Below are positions 36,270 through 44,287 of a DNA stretch of 44,287 nucleotides, one piece after another. Within the stretch, counting starts at the first letter, position 1. The number at the start of each line of letters is the position of its first letter. The position numbers were made by a program, and so were the translations under genes. The notes under the pieces are model-generated. The model saw only the letters and a list, made by a program, of their open reading frames with translations. It had not been told where the DNA came from and made no database searches. The DNA is taken from contig VFZO01000018.1 in NCBI GenBank assembly GCA_016871155.1, positions 1 through 44,287 on the forward strand, in the 5' to 3' direction. Origin of the DNA: Acidobacteriota bacterium. GTDB taxonomy: Bacteria > Acidobacteriota > Terriglobia > Bryobacterales > Bryobacteraceae.

Positions 36270-37295
36270 ATGTCATCCACCATTGCCTCCACGCTCGACG
36301 CCACCGAACTTCGCGCGCGCGTCGAACGATTCCAGGACGCGCACGGCAAAATCAATCAACAGATCAGGCGCGTCATCGTCGGCCAACAGGAAGTAGTGGA
36401 TCAGGTCCTCACCGCGCTGTTCGTGGGCGGTCACTGCCTGATCACTGGAATGCCCGGAACCGCGAAGACGTTGCTGGTCCGGACGCTTGCCGATACGCTC
36501 GGGCTGATGTTCAAACGCATTCAGTTCACGCCCGATCTAATGCCCACCGACATCACCGGCACGGACATTATCGAAGAGGATTCGAGCACCGGAAAACGGC
36601 AGTGGACATTTGTCCAGGGCCCCATCTTCACGAACGTGCTGCTCGCCGACGAGATCAACCGGACGCCTCCCAAGACGCAGGCCGCGTTACTTGAGGCCAT
36701 GCAGGAAAAGTGCTGTACGGTCCGCGGCAATCTCTATAAGCTGGGCGCGCCATTCTTCGTGCTTGCGACGCAGAACCCGATCGAGCTAGAAGGCACGTAT
36801 CCGCTGCCCGAAGCGCAATTAGACCGCTTTTTGTTTAACGTTCTGCTCGACTATCTTCCGTTTGAAGAGGAGATGCAGGTGCTGGGCCTGACGACGACCA
36901 CACACACCGCCAAGGCGGATCCGGTGACGACGGCGGATGAAATTCTCGGCATGCAGGAGCTTGTTCGAATGGTGCCCGTAGCCGACAGCGTCGCCCGTTA
37001 CGCGGTGGCGATCGTCCGCGCGACACGTCCTTCGGACCCTTCGGCTCCAGAGATCGTCAAGAAGTACCTCAGCTTCGGCGCCTCGGTACGCGGCATTCAA
37101 AACATCATCCTCGCATCGAAAGCCCGCGCCTTGATGAACCACCGCTACCACGTGTCGACCGACGATATCGCTTCGCTCGCGGTTCCAGTTCTGCGGCATC
37201 GCGTACTGCTGAACTTCCACGCCGAATCAGACAAGGTGACCCAGGATTTCGTGCTTCGAAAGATGATTGAGGCCGTTTCCGTTCCTAGGGATTAA
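36270..37295 (+). CDS. MoxR family AAA+ ATPase
   Basis: A 341-aa AAA+ ATPase of the MoxR class, cytosolic. It has Walker A GMPGTAKT (60-67), Walker B NVLLADEINRTPPKTQ (122-137), sensor 1 LATQNPIELEGTYPLPEAQ (in pieces, about 172-190) and an alpha-helical lid near the C-terminus. MoxR ATPases act as chaperone-like remodelers, usually with vWA-domain partners encoded next to them. Here the DUF58 gene begins three bases later, and two membrane vWA proteins are in the same operon. It likely powers maturation or assembly of the vWA complex. Confidence 0.97.
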   Translation: MSSTIASTLDATELRARVERFQDAHGKINQQIRRVIVGQQEVVDQVLTALFVGGHCLITGMPGTAKTLLVRTLADTLGLMFKRIQFTPDLMPTDITGTDIIEEDSSTGKRQWTFVQGPIFTNVLLADEINRTPPKTQAALLEAMQEKCCTVRGNLYKLGAPFFVLATQNPIELEGTYPLPEAQLDRFLFNVLLDYLPFEEEMQVLGLTTTTHTAKADPVTTADEILGMQELVRMVPVADSVARYAVAIVRATRPSDPSAPEIVKKYLSFGASVRGIQNIILASKARALMNHRYHVSTDDIASLAVPVLRHRVLLNFHAESDKVTQDFVLRKMIEAVSVPRD

Positions 37296-37298
37296 CTC

Positions 37299-38189
37299 AT
37301 GGAGCAACGATTCCTCGATCCGCGTGTGCTTGCCTCCATCTCCAACCTGGAGTTGGTGGCGAAGACCGTCGTCGATGGATTTGTCGCTGGCCTCCACAGG
37401 TCGCCGCACTTCGGTTTCTCACAAGAGTTCGCCGAATACCGGATGTATAGCGAAGGCGATGATCTTCGCTTCGTCGATTGGAACGTTTTCGCCCGCACCG
37501 AACGCGCCTACATCAAACGGTTTAAGGGCGAAACCAATTCACGACTGACGATTCTGATCGATGCGTCGGCGTCGATGGGTTACGGCTCCGAGGAGGTCAA
37601 GAAGATCGACTACGCGCGGTTTTTGGCGGCCTCGATCGCGTACATGGCGAACCAGCAGCGCGACGCGGCGGGCGTCATCGTTTTCGACGATGAAGTGCGC
37701 GAGTACGTGACGGCGTCGTCGCGCCAGGGCAATTTTCACCGCACGCTGTTCGCTATCAACCGGGCCGAACCGGCCGCGCGGACCGACTTCGCCAAACCGT
37801 TCTTTCATTTTCAAAGCACTCTGCGAAACCGGCGCGGACTGGTTGTGGTGCTCAGCGATTTCTACGAGGATCCGGAACTGATCATTAAGACGATCGAGCC
37901 GCTGCGTTATCGCGGCAATGACGTAGTATTGTTCCATCTGCTCGATCCGCAGGAATTGCGGCCCAAGTTCGATGGTCCCGTATTGCTCATCGATTCCGAG
38001 ACCGAATCCGAGTTGGAGACGTCACCCGAATACGCCGCGCAGGAGTACCGCGCGAAGATCGATTCCCATGTTTCGGCGCTTGAGACGAAGGCCCGCGCGG
38101 CCGGCCTGAGTTACCACATGCATGCGACCAACACGCCGCTGGACGCGGCGTTACGCGAATTCCTGCTCGTGCGGCAGGGGAGGATGTAG
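37299..38189 (+). CDS. DUF58 domain protein (vWA-like MoxR partner)
   Basis: A 296-aa cytosolic DUF58 protein. The family hallmark EYRMYSEGDDLRFVDWNVFART (in pieces, 46-66) leads into a vWA-like domain with the MIDAS-type motif ILIDASASMGYG (D88, S90, S92). It lacks the two N-terminal membrane helices of long DUF58 proteins. DUF58 proteins are standard partners of MoxR ATPases. It starts three bases after moxR, and the next ATG follows its stop with no gap, indicating strict co-translation. Confidence 0.95.
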   Translation: MEQRFLDPRVLASISNLELVAKTVVDGFVAGLHRSPHFGFSQEFAEYRMYSEGDDLRFVDWNVFARTERAYIKRFKGETNSRLTILIDASASMGYGSEEVKKIDYARFLAASIAYMANQQRDAAGVIVFDDEVREYVTASSRQGNFHRTLFAINRAEPAARTDFAKPFFHFQSTLRNRRGLVVVLSDFYEDPELIIKTIEPLRYRGNDVVLFHLLDPQELRPKFDGPVLLIDSETESELETSPEYAAQEYRAKIDSHVSALETKARAAGLSYHMHATNTPLDAALREFLLVRQGRM

Positions 38190-40241
38190 ATGGGTTTTCT
38201 CGCCCCCTGGTTTCTCGGTGCGGTGGCTTTGGCGGGGGTGCCGGTGTGGCTGCATTTATTGCGGCAACACAAGACCACACCCATTCGCTTCGCGTCGCTG
38301 ATGTTCTTTGAACGGAGAATGACCACGTCGACGCGCCAGCGCAAGTTGCGCTATTATGCGCTGCTCGCGCTGCGGCTTTTAGCCCTGCTGTTCCTGATCC
38401 TGGCCTTCGCGCGGCCGTACTTTGAGCGCAAAGTGGCGGCGGGCGGCGGCAAGCGAATGACGGTGGCGGCGATTGACAACTCGTTCAGCATGCGCCGGGG
38501 CGGCGCCCTGGACGCAGCGAAACAGCAGGCGCTGGCGTTGGCTACCCGGATCTCCGCGTCTGAGCCGGGCATCGTGGTTGCGTTTGGCTCCGGCGCGCAC
38601 GAATCCGGTCAAAGGGCCGAGGACGCCGCAACGTTTCGCTCCAATGTGTCGGCCGTGATGGCGGGAGACGAGCGAACGGCTTATGCGGAGTTGGCTCGGA
38701 CTCTTCGTGGATTATCCGAGGCGCACCGGATGCCCTTGGACGTGCATGTGTTCACCGATTCGCAGAAGTCCGGTATGCCGGCCCGCTTCGCTGATCTGCA
38801 GCTTCCGAGCGACGCAAAATTGGAGGTTCACGACACCGCGCCGGCCGGTCTGCCGAATTTTGCGGTCGAGGCGGTGACGCCGCCGGGACGCATTTTCGAT
38901 ACGGCCAAAGCTCGCGTCCGTGCGACCATCACGGGATTCCACACCATGAAAGCCGTGAAGAACGTGGAGATGCTTGTTGACGGGAAAGTGCAAAAGTCGA
39001 AGACGATTGAAATTCCGCCGAGCGGCCGCGCATCGGTAGAGTTTACCGGCATCGACAGCGGGTATGGGTTTCACAGGGGTGAAATTCGATTGGAAGGAAG
39101 CGGCGACGCGTTTTCCAACGACGACCGCATGCTGTTTTCTATCGAACGCTCCGATCCGCGACGCATACTGATGTTGCATCCGGCTCGAGACGGCCGAAGC
39201 CCTATTTACGTGAAAGCCGCGCTGGATGCGGCCGTTCCTAACGCGTACCAAGTGGACGCCGCCGCGATTGAGAGCACTTCGACCCCGAATCTTCAGAACG
39301 CGTCTTTCGTCATTCTTGCCGATCCCGGTAATCTGAACCAAGGCTTGGAAGGGGCGTTGAAGGACTATGTCATGCGCGGAGGAGCGCTGCTGATCACCGC
39401 TGGATCGCTCACCGGAGCCACCAGCAAGCTGGCGGTTTCCGGGCTGACAATTCAGGAGTCGCGTTTGTCGTCTCGGAACCGGGAGCTCTTTCAGACAATC
39501 GCCTCGAGGGAGCCCTTGCATCCGGTGCTGGAGCGAACGGCTGGAATCGAATCGGCGAAATTTTACCAGTTGATCGCCATGGAGCCCGGCCCCGCTAAGG
39601 TGCTGGCGAAAACGGCCGACGCCACCCCGTCGTGCCTGGAACAGAGGCTGGGTGAGGGCCGCGTGCTGGTGATCGCGTCCCCACTCGACAATCTGGGGAA
39701 TAATCTGCCGCTCCATCCGGCGTTCATTCCGCTAATGGAGAGATCCGCACAGTATCTCTCGCGCCAAGAAGAGGCGACGGGCGTAGCGAGCGTAGGGCAG
39801 GGCATTGAGCTGCGCGCGGCGAACGACCGTGCCGGCGCGGTGGAAGTGCTGGACCCGAGGGGCGAGCGCGCACTTAGTTTCGAGCAGGCGGCTAAGGCCA
39901 CCTCGTTCGCACCTGGGGCGGAGGGCTTCTACGAGATACGCCGCGGCAGCGGCCGGACCACTCTGGTGGCGGTGAACGCAGACCGGCGAGAGTCGGATTT
40001 TGCCCGGATGGACGCGGACACCATTCATCTTTGGAAGGCTACAGGGGAACCCGGTGCCGATGGCCAGACCACGGCCAACGGCGAGCGCGTTGAGCGCCGC
40101 AGCCCTTGGTGGTGGCTTCTATTAGGTGTTCTCCTCTTCACGCTCGCCGAGCCGGTGTTAGCGTCGAAGTATCTGTTTGGACAAGGCTCGTCGGAGTTCG
40201 GGGAGCCAGTCGAAGTTGGTTCCAAGGAGGCTACAGTATGA
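38190..40241 (+). CDS. BatA-like vWA membrane protein
   Basis: A 683-aa membrane protein. The N-terminal BatA domain (1-78: FLAPWFLGAVALAGVPVWLH, TTPIRFASLMFFERR and LRLLALLFLILAFARPYF) contains two membrane helices. A vWA domain with MIDAS-like AAIDNSFSMRRG (95-103) follows. Then come beta-rich periplasmic segments, a ThuA/GATase-like segment (RRILMLHPARDGRSPIYVKA to MRGGALLITAGSL, about 325-410) and a C-terminal membrane helix (WWWLLLGVLLFTLAEPVL, about 635-655). It resembles the second large vWA protein of MoxR-DUF58-BatA operons. The end overlaps the next gene as ATGA. Confidence 0.92.
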   Translation: MGFLAPWFLGAVALAGVPVWLHLLRQHKTTPIRFASLMFFERRMTTSTRQRKLRYYALLALRLLALLFLILAFARPYFERKVAAGGGKRMTVAAIDNSFSMRRGGALDAAKQQALALATRISASEPGIVVAFGSGAHESGQRAEDAATFRSNVSAVMAGDERTAYAELARTLRGLSEAHRMPLDVHVFTDSQKSGMPARFADLQLPSDAKLEVHDTAPAGLPNFAVEAVTPPGRIFDTAKARVRATITGFHTMKAVKNVEMLVDGKVQKSKTIEIPPSGRASVEFTGIDSGYGFHRGEIRLEGSGDAFSNDDRMLFSIERSDPRRILMLHPARDGRSPIYVKAALDAAVPNAYQVDAAAIESTSTPNLQNASFVILADPGNLNQGLEGALKDYVMRGGALLITAGSLTGATSKLAVSGLTIQESRLSSRNRELFQTIASREPLHPVLERTAGIESAKFYQLIAMEPGPAKVLAKTADATPSCLEQRLGEGRVLVIASPLDNLGNNLPLHPAFIPLMERSAQYLSRQEEATGVASVGQGIELRAANDRAGAVEVLDPRGERALSFEQAAKATSFAPGAEGFYEIRRGSGRTTLVAVNADRRESDFARMDADTIHLWKATGEPGADGQTTANGERVERRSPWWWLLLGVLLFTLAEPVLASKYLFGQGSSEFGEPVEVGSKEATV

Positions 40242-43200
40242 GCGCGTTGGAAACGTTGGATAGATACCTGAAGTCGCTGGAACGCCGCATGCGGCTTGCG
40301 GCCTGGACACGCGGACTGGCGATTGCCGCGATCGTCGCGCTCACGGCGACTCTGGCAGCGGTCGTTTACACGAACTCGGAAGCTTTCGCCGATTCCACGG
40401 TCTCGCTGGCGCGCTTTGGTTTGTTTCTGGTGCTCGGACTCGCTGTCGCCTTTGGTATCGTCGTGCCTCTTTTCAAGATCAATCGGAACCGCGCCGCCCG
40501 GCGAGCGGAGAGTCTCTTGCCGTTTGGCGACCGGTTATTGACCGTCGTGGAGCACCGGGACGAGGCTGATCCATTCCTGGAACTGATCGCGGCCGATGCG
40601 TTACCGGTGGCGCAGGCTAATGGCGCGGCGGCGATTGTACCGGCGCGTTTACTCGCCATGACCGGAGCGTTGGCGATTGTTGGAATGGGAGGCATGTGGT
40701 GGCTTCTCAATCGCGGACCCGGATATTGGGGCTACGGCGCGAATCTCTTGTGGTTCGGTCCGCCAAAGATCGAAGGCGCCGCCTTCTACGACATCACCGT
40801 GCAGCCGGGTAACAAGGCGGTTCGCAAACGCAGCGACGTGACAGTTACGGCGAGTCTGGTGGGTCTGCAGACGGGCAGTGTCAAACTGTTCGCCCGCTTC
40901 AAAGGCGCGACGCAGTGGGAGCAGTCCCCGATGATGCCGAACGGTCCGGGATTTGAGTTCATTTTCGCCGGACTTCCGGACACCGTCGAATACTATGTTG
41001 GCGCGGGCGCGGTGAAATCGAAAACTTTCACTCTTACGGCCTTGGATTTACCGGCGGTCAAGAAGATCAAGGTCACCTACACGCATCCTCCGCAACTCGG
41101 CATTCAACAGACGGTGGAGGAGAACGGCGGGGACTTGCGCGGTGTAACCGGCACAAAAGCGCAGCTGGATATCGAGTTTGACCGTCCGTTGCAGAACGGT
41201 CTCGCCGTGATCGACGCAAGCGAGACGAAGAGTTTGTTGATGACCGCTCCGAACAAGGCGCAGGTGGATATCACAATCGCGAAGAGCGGCGTTTACTATA
41301 TCGCCACGCGAGAGCTGAACGAGACGGTGAGGTTGACGGACGATTACTTTATCGAAGCGCAGGACGATCAACCGCCAGTACTCTCCATACGCCGGCCAAA
41401 TCGGGATGCGAAGGTGAACGCGCTCGAAGAGGTGCCGATAGAAGTGGACGCGACCGACGACTTCGGTCTTCGTGAAGTAACGCTCAAGTACTCGGTCAAT
41501 GGCGGGCCGGAGAAATCGATCGCGATGCTTCCCGGCGCAAATGCGAAGACAGCGGGCGGGAGACACCTGCTGGCGTTGGAAGACTACAAGATGCAGCCGG
41601 GCGATGTTGTGAGCGTATGGGCCACCGCTCGCGATGCGCGCAACACGGTGGATACCGACATCAAGTTCATTGAAGCGCTTCCGTGGGAGCTCGAGTATAC
41701 CCAGTCGCAACAGGGCGGCGGTGGTGGCGGTGGCGGCGGCGATGAGGACGGAGGCAAGATTTCGGCGCGGCAGAAAGAGATTATCGCCGCGACGTGGAAT
41801 CAGCTTCGGAACCGGTTCGCCAGCAAGAAATCGACCGCCGAGAACGCGAAGTTCCTCTCGGAGATGCAGGCCAAGCTGAAGGACCAGGCGAAGTCGCTCG
41901 CCGAACGCATGACCCGGCGCGAGTTGGCTGGGTCGAACGAAGAGTTTAAGACGTTCACGAAGGAGATTACCTCGGCGGCGGACGCTATGGGGAAGGCGTC
42001 GGAGAAGTTGGGTGGCGGAAACTTTAAGGGCGCCCTGCCGGACGAACAGAAGGCGCTTCAACATCTCATGCGCGCCGAGAGTCTGTCCAAGCAGATTCAA
42101 GTGGCTTTCGGCTCTCGCGGCGGCGGTGGGGGTGGTGGAGGCGGAGCGGCCCGCGATCTGGAAAATCTCTTCGATCTCGAACTCGACACGGAGAAGAACC
42201 AGTATGAGACTGGGCAGCAGTCCGCTTCCGAGGACAACAACAAGGAGAAAGAAGTCGACGAAGCCATGCAGCGCCTGAAAGAACTGGCCCGGCGCCAACA
42301 GGAACTGGCGCAGCAGCAACGGGACAACAAGCAGAGCTTCCAACAGAAGTGGCAGCAGGAGCAGTTGCGGCGTGAGGCCGAGGAGTTGAAGAAGAAGCTG
42401 CAGGAATTGGCACAGCAGCAACAACAGGGTCAGCAGGGCCAGCAAGGGCAACAAGGTCAGCAGGGCCAGCAGGGACAATCCGGGCAATCCGGACAATCCG
42501 GACAGGCGGGGCAATCCGCGCAACAGAACTCGCGGGACCGTCTGCGCCAAATGGCGGGCCAACAGAACAAACAGCAGGATCCTCGTTTGCAGCAGGCCTT
42601 GGAACGGCTGGAACAGGCGACGAAGGACATGCAGCGCGCCAATCAACAGCAGAACGGCCAGCAGGCCTCGGAGGCGCAGCGAGCCGCCGATCGGCTCAAC
42701 GAGGCTCAAAACGCCTTGCGCGGACTGCGTCAGGAGCAGTCCACGAATCGCATGGGCGACCTTGCGGATCGAACCAAGCGCCTCGCCGAGGAGCAACGGG
42801 AGTTCGCAAACCGCGTGCAGCGCGAATTTGGCAATGGACAGCCCAAGCCCGGAGAGAATCTGCCCATGGGTCAGCGCATGGAGATGCAGCAGGAGTTTGC
42901 GAAACAGAAGGAGCGGATGACGCAGGAGACGCAGCGCCTGGAACGCGACCTGCAGGACGCTTCCCGCCAGATGCAGGGTGGACAGCGCCAATCGTCGAAC
43001 AAGTTACGGGAAGCGGTGGGCCAGATGCAGGCCGATCAGGTGACTCTGCGCAACCGGATGCTTGGTGAGTATTATCGCCGGGGATTGGCGCCCTATCTCG
43101 GGTCTCGCGAGGAGACGCTCGCCCGCGATATGGAGAAGCTCCAAAAACAGGTGGAGCAGGCGCAGCAGGGCATGGATCCCAACGGCCGTGATGGTGGCAA

Positions 43201-43855
43201 AGGCGAACGGAACCTGGCAGGTGTGGAGAAGTTGCGTGAGCAGCTCCGGCAGATGGTAAATGGGCAACAGCCGGGGCAGCGTGGCCAGCAAGGGCAACGC
43301 GGACAACAAGGCCAGCAGGGGCAGCAAGGCCAAGGTCAACAAGGTCCGGGCCAGCAAGCAGGCCAAGGACAACAACCTGGCCAGGGCCAAGGGCAGCAGC
43401 AAGGCGGCCAGGGCCGACAGGGCGGTCAGAACGCCGGGGGTGCGTGGAACGGCGGCGGGAGGCGCGATTCCCGGGACGGCGGCGCCTGGAACGATGGCAC
43501 GCGGGATTTCTCGGCGATGGCCGGCGGCGGCAGCCGGGCGTGGCAGGACGGAGCACGAGCGTTGAACGAACTGCGCCAGCAGGCGAATACGCCTGAGCAG
43601 TTGAAGGAAATCGAAGCCATGCTTCGCGACATGCAACGCTACGATCCCTCCAAAGTTCCCGGCAATCCCGAGTTGATTGAAAAGATCCGGACTCAATTCC
43701 TGCCGGCACTGGAGCAATTGGAACTGAAGCTTCGACGCGAGTTGGATGATGCCAATGCCGGCAACGTTCGGAGCGGCGGCGGCGAGAAAATTCCGCCCGG
43801 CTACGCCGAACAGGTGGCGGAGTACTATCGCCGGTTGAGTAAAGGCAACAAGTGA
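40238..43855 (+). CDS. DUF4175-like membrane protein with long Gln/Gly-rich repeats
   Basis: A 1205-aa protein. The ATG at 40238 is preceded by AAGGAGG (40224-40230) and overlaps the previous stop. The frame open to 40106 is not used. Three N-terminal helices (about 25-44, 58-78, 136-157) and FGDRLLTVVEHR match DUF4175/BatD-like proteins. Ig-like periplasmic domains follow (about 180-480; DDFGLREVTLKYSVNGG). The C-terminal 700 residues are helical, coiled-coil and low-complexity, with two poly-Gly runs and two QQG/GQQ repeat blocks (about 727-761 and 1008-1064). The extreme C-terminus is ordered again (LNELRQQANTPEQLKEIEAM). The extended region may cross or bind the cell wall. It is followed five bases later by a PD40 protein gene. 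Confidence 0.88.
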   Translation: MSALETLDRYLKSLERRMRLAAWTRGLAIAAIVALTATLAAVVYTNSEAFADSTVSLARFGLFLVLGLAVAFGIVVPLFKINRNRAARRAESLLPFGDRLLTVVEHRDEADPFLELIAADALPVAQANGAAAIVPARLLAMTGALAIVGMGGMWWLLNRGPGYWGYGANLLWFGPPKIEGAAFYDITVQPGNKAVRKRSDVTVTASLVGLQTGSVKLFARFKGATQWEQSPMMPNGPGFEFIFAGLPDTVEYYVGAGAVKSKTFTLTALDLPAVKKIKVTYTHPPQLGIQQTVEENGGDLRGVTGTKAQLDIEFDRPLQNGLAVIDASETKSLLMTAPNKAQVDITIAKSGVYYIATRELNETVRLTDDYFIEAQDDQPPVLSIRRPNRDAKVNALEEVPIEVDATDDFGLREVTLKYSVNGGPEKSIAMLPGANAKTAGGRHLLALEDYKMQPGDVVSVWATARDARNTVDTDIKFIEALPWELEYTQSQQGGGGGGGGGDEDGGKISARQKEIIAATWNQLRNRFASKKSTAENAKFLSEMQAKLKDQAKSLAERMTRRELAGSNEEFKTFTKEITSAADAMGKASEKLGGGNFKGALPDEQKALQHLMRAESLSKQIQVAFGSRGGGGGGGGGAARDLENLFDLELDTEKNQYETGQQSASEDNNKEKEVDEAMQRLKELARRQQELAQQQRDNKQSFQQKWQQEQLRREAEELKKKLQELAQQQQQGQQGQQGQQGQQGQQGQSGQSGQSGQAGQSAQQNSRDRLRQMAGQQNKQQDPRLQQALERLEQATKDMQRANQQQNGQQASEAQRAADRLNEAQNALRGLRQEQSTNRMGDLADRTKRLAEEQREFANRVQREFGNGQPKPGENLPMGQRMEMQQEFAKQKERMTQETQRLERDLQDASRQMQGGQRQSSNKLREAVGQMQADQVTLRNRMLGEYYRRGLAPYLGSREETLARDMEKLQKQVEQAQQGMDPNGRDGGKGERNLAGVEKLREQLRQMVNGQQPGQRGQQGQRGQQGQQGQQGQGQQGPGQQAGQGQQPGQGQGQQQGGQGRQGGQNAGGAWNGGGRRDSRDGGAWNDGTRDFSAMAGGGSRAWQDGARALNELRQQANTPEQLKEIEAMLRDMQRYDPSKVPGNPELIEKIRTQFLPALEQLELKLRRELDDANAGNVRSGGGEKIPPGYAEQVAEYYRRLSKGNK
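42417..42520 (+). repeat. Coding tandem repeat, QQG/SGQ block 1
   Basis: Imperfect nine-base units of the type CAGCAGGGC/CAACAAGGT encode GQQGQQGQQGQ, shifting to repeated GGACAATCC units encoding GQSGQSGQSGQ. The units are in frame within the DUF4175-like gene. Codon choice alternates between synonymous forms, so the array is old or under purifying selection. Confidence 0.8.
43262..43430 (+). repeat. Coding tandem repeat, GQQ/GQG block 2
   Basis: About 56 residues of GQQ, GQG and GQR triplets encoded by degenerate GGNCARCAR-type units in the same gene, followed by a Gly/Trp/Asn/Arg-rich stretch (GGAWNGGGRRDSRDGG). Confidence 0.8.
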
Positions 43856-43860
43856 GAACC

Positions 43861-44287
43861 ATGCGCTGGCTGGCGCTAGTAGCCGCAGCCGGTTGGGCGG
43901 CTCCGCCGATGGCGGAACCCGCGCTCTCTCCAGACCGGAAGGAGATCGCTTTCGTATCCGGCGGCGATATATGGACCGTGCCAGTGCAGGGCGGGGAAGC
44001 CCGCTTGCTGATCTCGCACTCGGCCAACGACTCACGGCCTCTGTATTCTCCCGATGGGAAACGGCTGGCGTTTCTTTCGAACCGGTCCGGGGCCACGTGC
44101 ATATACGTGCACGAGTTTTCCTCCGGGGCAACGCGGCGGTTGACATACATCGACGTGGCCCACATCGTCGACGCATGGTCGCGGGACGGCGAGTGGATTT
44201 ACTTTTCGTCCAGCCATGGCGAGGTATCGAACAATCTCGACATCTACCGTGTTCGCGCGAGCGGGGGTACGCCAATGCCGGTGAGCG
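43861..44287 (+). CDS. Secreted PD40/TolB-propeller protein, tricorn/S41-like (partial)
   Basis: The first 142 codons of a gene running off the right edge. A short signal peptide (MRWLALVAAAGWAAPPMA) is followed by PD40 beta-propeller repeats: PALSPDRKEIAFVSGGDIWT, SRPLYSPDGKRLAFLSNRSG and DAWSRDGEWIYFSSS. The DIYRVRASGGTPMPVS end of the visible part is typical of the six-bladed propeller at the start of tricorn-like S41 peptidases, but the catalytic part lies outside, so amidohydrolase fusions remain possible. It begins five bases after the DUF4175-like stop and appears to be the ninth gene of the operon. Confidence 0.75.
   Translation, partial: MRWLALVAAAGWAAPPMAEPALSPDRKEIAFVSGGDIWTVPVQGGEARLLISHSANDSRPLYSPDGKRLAFLSNRSGATCIYVHEFSSGATRRLTYIDVAHIVDAWSRDGEWIYFSSSHGEVSNNLDIYRVRASGGTPMPVS

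Noticed and set aside
42417..43430. Short tandem repeats that might suggest a CRISPR array or VNTR element
   Set aside because: Units are nine bases, contiguous, in frame and without unique spacers; they encode the Gln/Gly repeats of the DUF4175-like protein.

Overview
The window reads as a dense, roughly 60% GC chromosomal segment of a soil-type bacterium. It most likely comes from Acidobacteriota, probably the Bryobacterales/Solibacter group. This is inferred from gene content: a PadR regulator coupled to a large duplicated FtsX-type permease of the ADOP class (20.9-23.8 kb), a DUF4159/MoxR/DUF58/BatA/DUF4175 operon, and an abundance of secreted peptidases (M14, S9, M20, C13-like, gluzincin, tricorn/S41-like). 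No rRNA, tRNA, CRISPR array, prophage or intact insertion sequence was seen.

Left part (1-10 kb). The first 480 bases hold no intact gene. They carry a decayed N-terminal fragment of a 4Fe-4S ferredoxin-type subunit and a run of small hairpins. Next come a two-gene agmatine-to-putrescine module on the minus strand (aguB-aguA), a divergent secreted M14 carboxypeptidase, a family 2 glycosyltransferase divergent from signal peptidase I, a class I-type xylose isomerase followed by a DUF2905 protein, and a divergent acetyl-CoA synthetase overlapping a WbuC-type cupin. Several divergent start codons lie only 14-51 bases apart, with -10-like hexamers just upstream of the ATG, which suggests leaderless or nearly leaderless transcripts.

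Middle (10-30 kb). An 890-base low-coding stretch (10008-10897) carries a possible 61-aa protein, a strong hairpin and three copies of a TACCACYTTGG motif. It is followed by two secreted proteins of unknown function. A minus-strand PAP2 - LssY_C-like - winged-helix-like cluster comes next, then a 1135-aa LplT/PlsC/acyl-ACP-synthetase fusion (phospholipid repair) divergent from an unusual sigma-54 activator. The PadR-ADOP pair, an M20-S9 peptidase pair, a YyaL/DUF255 thioredoxin-fold protein and a TIM-barrel sugar isomerase-like protein follow.

Right part (30.1-44.3 kb). One compact plus-strand operon runs off the right edge. In order it encodes a DUF4159 protein, a membrane vWA protein, a secreted caspase-fold (clan CD, C13-like) peptidase, a TPR protein with an HExxH metallopeptidase domain, a MoxR AAA+ ATPase, a DUF58 protein, a BatA-like vWA membrane protein, a DUF4175-like protein with long Gln/Gly repeats, and a partial secreted PD40 propeller protein. 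Genes overlap or lie 0-5 bases apart. The MoxR-DUF58-BatA-DUF4175 core is a known arrangement. The secreted clan CD peptidase and gluzincin embedded in it are the best candidates here for an undescribed envelope-associated system.
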